Assembly: GCF_017875235.1 (NCBI RefSeq)
Contig: NZ_JAGGMI010000012.1
Coordinates: forward strand, 1-64,000
Reading direction: 5' to 3'
Origin: Asticcacaulis solisilvae
GTDB lineage: Bacteria; Pseudomonadota; Alphaproteobacteria; Caulobacterales; Caulobacteraceae
DNA: 64,000 nt
Positions 60,733-64,000 of the stretch are shown here, one piece after another. Made by a program: the position numbers and the translations under genes. Below the pieces are notes generated by a model that was not told where the DNA came from, ran no database searches, and saw only the letters and a program-made list of their open reading frames with translations. The number at the start of each line of letters is the position of its first letter. Positions within the stretch are counted from its first letter, which is position 1.

Positions 60733-63120
60733 ATGGGCACACTTGTCATGAATCGTCGCGGACTCCTTTCCGGCACAGGCGCGCTGGCTCTGACCCTGGC
60801 CGCCGGACCTCTGCGCGCCGACACGATCGGCAGCCCCATAACCACACGCTCCTTGCCCCTTAGCGACGTGCGTCTCCTGCCTTCGCCCTATAAGACGGCT
60901 GTCGACGTCAATGAACAGTACCTGCTGAGCGTCGATCCCGATCGTCTGCTGCACAATTTCCGCAAGAGCGCGGGGCTGAAGCCCAAGGCCGAAATGTACG
61001 GCGGATGGGAGCGCGACACCATCGCCGGCCACAGCCTGGGCCACTACCTGTCCGCCATCTCGCTGATGCATGCCCAGACCGGCAATGCCGCGCTCAAAGT
61101 CCGCGCGGCCTATATTATTGACGAACTGGCATTGATCCAGGGCGCCCATGGCGACGGCTATGTCGCCGGCTTTACGCGCAAGCGCAAGGACGGCAGCGTC
61201 GTCGACGGCAAGGAGATCTTCCCGGAAATCATGGCGGGTGACATCCGCTCGGCCGGGTTCGATCTCAATGGCTGCTGGGTGCCGCTTTATAACTGGCACA
61301 AGCTCTATGGCGGCCTGTTCGACGCCCAGACCTTTTGCGGCCACGACAAGGGCATCACGGTCGGCGTGCGTCTCGGCGGCTATATAGATCGCGTCTTTGC
61401 CGCCCTTAATGACGAACAGGTCCAGAAGGTCCTCGACTGCGAATTCGGCGGACTGAACGATTCGTTCGCTGAGCTTTACCGTCGCACCAAGGACCACCGC
61501 TGGCTCAGCCTGTCGCGCCGCATGCACCACAAGCGCATGATCGATCCGCTGATCGCCGGCGAAGACAAGCTGGCCAACAACCACGCCAACACCCAGGTAC
61601 CAAAGCTGCTCGGCGAAGCGACCCTCTACGAAGTCTCGGGCAAGGCCGACAACCGCAAGGCCGCCAGCTTCTTCTGGGAGCGCGTGGTCAATCACCACTC
61701 CTACGTCATTGGCGGCAATGCCGACCGCGAGTACTTCTTCCAGCCCGACACGATCTCGAAGCACATTACCGAGGCAACCTGCGAGCACTGCAATACTTAC
61801 AACATGCTCAAGCTGACCCGGCACCTATATAGCTGGGACGCCGATGCGCGCTATTTCGATTATTTCGAACGCGCCCACCTGAACCACGTCATGGCGCAGC
61901 AAAACCCGAAAACCGGCATGTTCAGCTATATGACGCCTTTGTTCACAGGGGCGGCGCGCGGCTTTTCCGATCCGGTCGACAACTGGACCTGCTGCCATGG
62001 CTCGGGCATGGAAAGCCACGCCAAGCATGGCGAATCCATCTTCTGGGAAAACAGCGACACTCTGTTCGTCAATCTCTATATCCCGGCGGCGGCCAAGTGG
62101 GCCACCAAGGATGCTGACGTCCGGATCGACACCGGCTATCCCTATGACGGCGACATCCGCTTTGCGGTCACGGCACTCCGTCGCCCCACGCGCTTCAAGG
62201 TCGCGCTGCGGGTGCCCGCCTGGGCGCGATCTGCTGAGCTGACGGTCAATGGCAAGGCAGTCGGCGCAACGCGCAATCGCGGCTATCTGATTGTTGATCG
62301 CGTCTGGAGCGTCGGCGATACGGCGCGTCTCAAACTCCCGCTCGATCTGCGCTTCGAAGCGACCAGTGACAATCCGAATGTCGTGGCTCTCCTGCGCGGT
62401 CCGATGGTCATGGCTGCCGATCTCGGCTCGGTCGAGAGCGACTACAAGGGCACCGAACCGGCCTTGGTCGGCGACAATCTGCTGGCGACCTTTGCGCCGG
62501 TCAGCCTGGAGAAGGCACATTACCGCACCAAGGGCTCCGGCCGCCCCGGCGACATGGACTTCGTTCCCTTCTACAGCCAGTACGAACGTCGTAGCGGCAT
62601 CTACTTCAAGCGCTTCACCGAAGCCGAATGGAAGACGGAAGAGGCCGCCTTTCTGGCCGAACAGGAGCGCCAGCGCGACCTGTCGGCGCGCTCCGTCGAT
62701 GTCATGTACCTTGGTGAAATGCAGCCCGAGCGCGACCATAATCTCGAATCGGACGTGTCGTGGCCCGGCACCTATCGTGGCCGCAACGGCCGCGACGCCC
62801 GCCAGGGCGGCTTCATGCAGTTCACCATGAAGGTTCGCCGTGAAGCTGGCAAGGATGCCGGACCGCTCAAGCTGCAAGCCACCTATTGGGGTGACGACCG
62901 CCGGTCCTACGACGTGATGATCGACGGCAAGGTCGCCGTCAGCGTCTCGCATCCGACGGCGCCCAAGCCTGGCGAATTCTTCGATGAGACCTATGATATT
63001 CCCGAGGAACTGACGAAGGGCAAGGAGACCGTGCTGATGCGCCTGCAGCCGACCAACAGCCGCTCGACCGGCATGGTGTTCGGCGTCCGTCTGTTCACCG
63101 CTTCCAAGGATGGCAACTGA
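60733..63120 (+). CDS. GH127/GH146-type beta-L-arabinofuranosidase, second paralogue
   Basis: A 795-residue exported enzyme paralogous to 27328-29721. The ATG at 60733 has AGGGA seven bases upstream; an ATG 15 bases later has none. MNRRGLLSGTGALAL is Tat-like. LPLSDVRLLPSPYKTAV, YLLSVDPDRLLHNFRK, YGGWERDTIAGHSLGHYL and SAISLMHAQTG match the GH146-like pattern. The thiolate site is TCEHCNTYNMLKL with TCCHGSGMESHAKHG. A C-terminal beta domain follows. It probably removes beta-L-arabinofuranose from plant glycans. Two paralogues plus a GH127 member suggest separate linkages or positions in the chain. An operator lies 29 bases upstream. The next gene starts inside its stop codon (TGATG). Confidence 0.88.
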   Translation: MGTLVMNRRGLLSGTGALALTLAAGPLRADTIGSPITTRSLPLSDVRLLPSPYKTAVDVNEQYLLSVDPDRLLHNFRKSAGLKPKAEMYGGWERDTIAGHSLGHYLSAISLMHAQTGNAALKVRAAYIIDELALIQGAHGDGYVAGFTRKRKDGSVVDGKEIFPEIMAGDIRSAGFDLNGCWVPLYNWHKLYGGLFDAQTFCGHDKGITVGVRLGGYIDRVFAALNDEQVQKVLDCEFGGLNDSFAELYRRTKDHRWLSLSRRMHHKRMIDPLIAGEDKLANNHANTQVPKLLGEATLYEVSGKADNRKAASFFWERVVNHHSYVIGGNADREYFFQPDTISKHITEATCEHCNTYNMLKLTRHLYSWDADARYFDYFERAHLNHVMAQQNPKTGMFSYMTPLFTGAARGFSDPVDNWTCCHGSGMESHAKHGESIFWENSDTLFVNLYIPAAAKWATKDADVRIDTGYPYDGDIRFAVTALRRPTRFKVALRVPAWARSAELTVNGKAVGATRNRGYLIVDRVWSVGDTARLKLPLDLRFEATSDNPNVVALLRGPMVMAADLGSVESDYKGTEPALVGDNLLATFAPVSLEKAHYRTKGSGRPGDMDFVPFYSQYERRSGIYFKRFTEAEWKTEEAAFLAEQERQRDLSARSVDVMYLGEMQPERDHNLESDVSWPGTYRGRNGRDARQGGFMQFTMKVRREAGKDAGPLKLQATYWGDDRRSYDVMIDGKVAVSVSHPTAPKPGEFFDETYDIPEELTKGKETVLMRLQPTNSRSTGMVFGVRLFTASKDGN

Positions 63121-64000
63121 TGCGCGCGCTGCTGACCGTAAGCCTTGCCGCCCTGGCCCTGGGCTACGCCACGGCCGCGCAGGCCCAGACTCAAACCCAG
63201 TCCTGCGTGCCGGGCGACTGGACGATCGTATCCGGCGGCGAATCCAGCGAAGCGCCGGTGCGTTATGAGACCGCGCACTTCGCCTTCCGCTGGAAGGACA
63301 ATACCGTCAAGCCTGAGGATGCCCAGGCCGCTGGCGTCAAGCTCGAGGAAATCTGGAATTTCTATATGGGGCCGGTCGCTTTCGCGGAGCCCTATTGCGA
63401 TACGGCGAAGAAGCACAAGGCCAATATCAATCTCGACCCGACTTTTGGCCTGGCAGGCGGGCCGACGGGCGAGCGCGACATGGGCATGTGGATCGCCCCG
63501 CCGGCGCTGAAGGACAACTGGGGACTGGCGCATGAATTTGCCCATGCGCTGAGCGGTTCGACGCGCGCTTTACGCGATTCACCCTATGTCGGTTGGCTAT
63601 GGGAAAGCCACGCCAACTGGATGACGCACCAGATGCCGGAGTTCCACAATAAGGAAGTCCATTGCTCGGAGATGCTGGTCAACTTCCCGCACCTCTACTA
63701 CGGCTCGACGCGCGACCGCTATTGCAACTGGCAGTTCTTGGAGCACGTCAAGAACGAGTACGGCTACGCTGCCGTTAACGACATCTGGCTGAAGGCGATC
63801 AAGACCGGCCAGCCAGGCTATCTCGAAGAAGATCCCTTCTCGATCCTGAAGCGCAATCAGGGCTGGAGCCAGGACGACCTCAACGACGTCTTCGGCGCCT
63901 GGGCGATGTACAATGTCAACTGGGACTACATCAATCCGGACGGCAGCGACCAGGGCGTGCTCTATCGCGCCAAGTACGGCAGCTATGATCAGCGTGACGG
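63120..64000 (+). CDS. Partial DUF6055-like secreted metallopeptidase (HExxH), cut by window edge
   Basis: The first 293 residues are visible; the frame continues past the edge. Signal peptide, about 22 residues, ending AQAQT. ETAHFAFRWKDN and LEEIWNFYMGP lie in the N-terminal domain. LAHEFAHALSG at about residue 139 is a zinc-peptidase HExxH motif, with WLWESHANWM giving a possible third ligand 20 residues later. NQGWSQDDLNDVFGAWAMYNVNWDYIN resembles the DUF6055 family. Its one-base overlap with the GH146-type gene suggests co-expression: arabinose removal followed by protein backbone cleavage. Peptidase activity is inferred from the motif, and the C-terminal half is unseen. Confidence 0.72.
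   Translation, partial: MRALLTVSLAALALGYATAAQAQTQTQSCVPGDWTIVSGGESSEAPVRYETAHFAFRWKDNTVKPEDAQAAGVKLEEIWNFYMGPVAFAEPYCDTAKKHKANINLDPTFGLAGGPTGERDMGMWIAPPALKDNWGLAHEFAHALSGSTRALRDSPYVGWLWESHANWMTHQMPEFHNKEVHCSEMLVNFPHLYYGSTRDRYCNWQFLEHVKNEYGYAAVNDIWLKAIKTGQPGYLEEDPFSILKRNQGWSQDDLNDVFGAWAMYNVNWDYINPDGSDQGVLYRAKYGSYDQRD

Noticed and set aside
1..64000. CRISPR arrays, tRNA or rRNA genes, prophage, replication origin
   Set aside because: No repeat-spacer pattern, tRNA-like cloverleaf, rRNA segment, integrase or DnaA box cluster was recognised by eye.

Overview
The window is about 64 kb of GC-rich bacterial chromosome, dense with genes and without any RNA gene that I can recognise. Three large TonB-dependent receptors, Tat- and Sec-exported glycosidases, a flavin-dependent halogenase, cupin and DUF6445 trio of the kind seen beside such receptors, and a flagellin-type pseudaminic acid locus point to an alphaproteobacterium. 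A polymer-degrading member of the Caulobacterales (Asticcacaulis- or Caulobacter-like) is the best guess; the exact taxon is inference.

Region 1 (1-5.2 kb) is a small carbohydrate-uptake block on the minus strand: a TonB receptor, a sugar-type MFS permease and the start of a GH2 beta-galactosidase that runs off the left edge. The permease and the galactosidase carry a nearly identical AT-rich palindrome upstream.

Region 2 (5.7-17.8 kb) is a glycan-modification island. It holds an FkbM methyltransferase, a zinc-ribbon SAM methyltransferase, a pseudaminic acid cytidylyltransferase (PseF), a decayed second PseF copy, and a tightly coupled ten-gene operon. That operon combines two ketoacyl-ACP synthase III enzymes, a Rieske oxygenase, two short-chain reductases, an alpha/beta hydrolase, an acyl carrier protein and an acyl-adenylating enzyme with PseG and the PseH-type N-acetyltransferase. 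A second acyl carrier protein lies divergently beside it. My reading is a dedicated mini fatty-acid pathway that makes an unusual acyl group for the amino groups of a pseudaminic acid-like sugar, probably on flagellin.

Region 3 (17.9-21.9 kb) has a secreted GH2 enzyme and fructose-1,6-bisphosphatase, separated by a 102-bp palindromic-ended repeat that supplies the stop codons of both genes. A second copy lies at 8.86 kb.

Region 4 (22.0-64.0 kb) looks like one large system for eating plant hydroxyproline-rich glycoproteins (extensins). It contains three beta-L-arabinofuranosidase-type enzymes (GH127/GH146), GH43, two alpha-galactosidases (GH27, GH97), two further alpha/alpha-barrel candidate glycosidases and two TonB receptors. 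It also contains a DPP-IV-like prolyl peptidase, an M24 X-Pro peptidase, a DUF885 peptidase-like protein, an HExxH secreted metallopeptidase and an amino acid permease. Three consecutive enzymes of trans-4-hydroxy-L-proline catabolism follow (epimerase, D-hydroxyproline oxidoreductase, hydroxypyrroline-carboxylate deaminase), with a Delta1-pyrroline-2-carboxylate reductase-like protein and a GntR/FCD regulator. A 12-bp palindrome, TATACG(A/G)TATAC, exact in five intergenic regions and degenerate in four more, sits in front of nearly every transcription unit here, including the GntR gene. It is the proposed operator that ties sugar removal, peptide cleavage and hydroxyproline catabolism into one regulon. 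The last step (alpha-ketoglutarate semialdehyde dehydrogenase) is not in the window.
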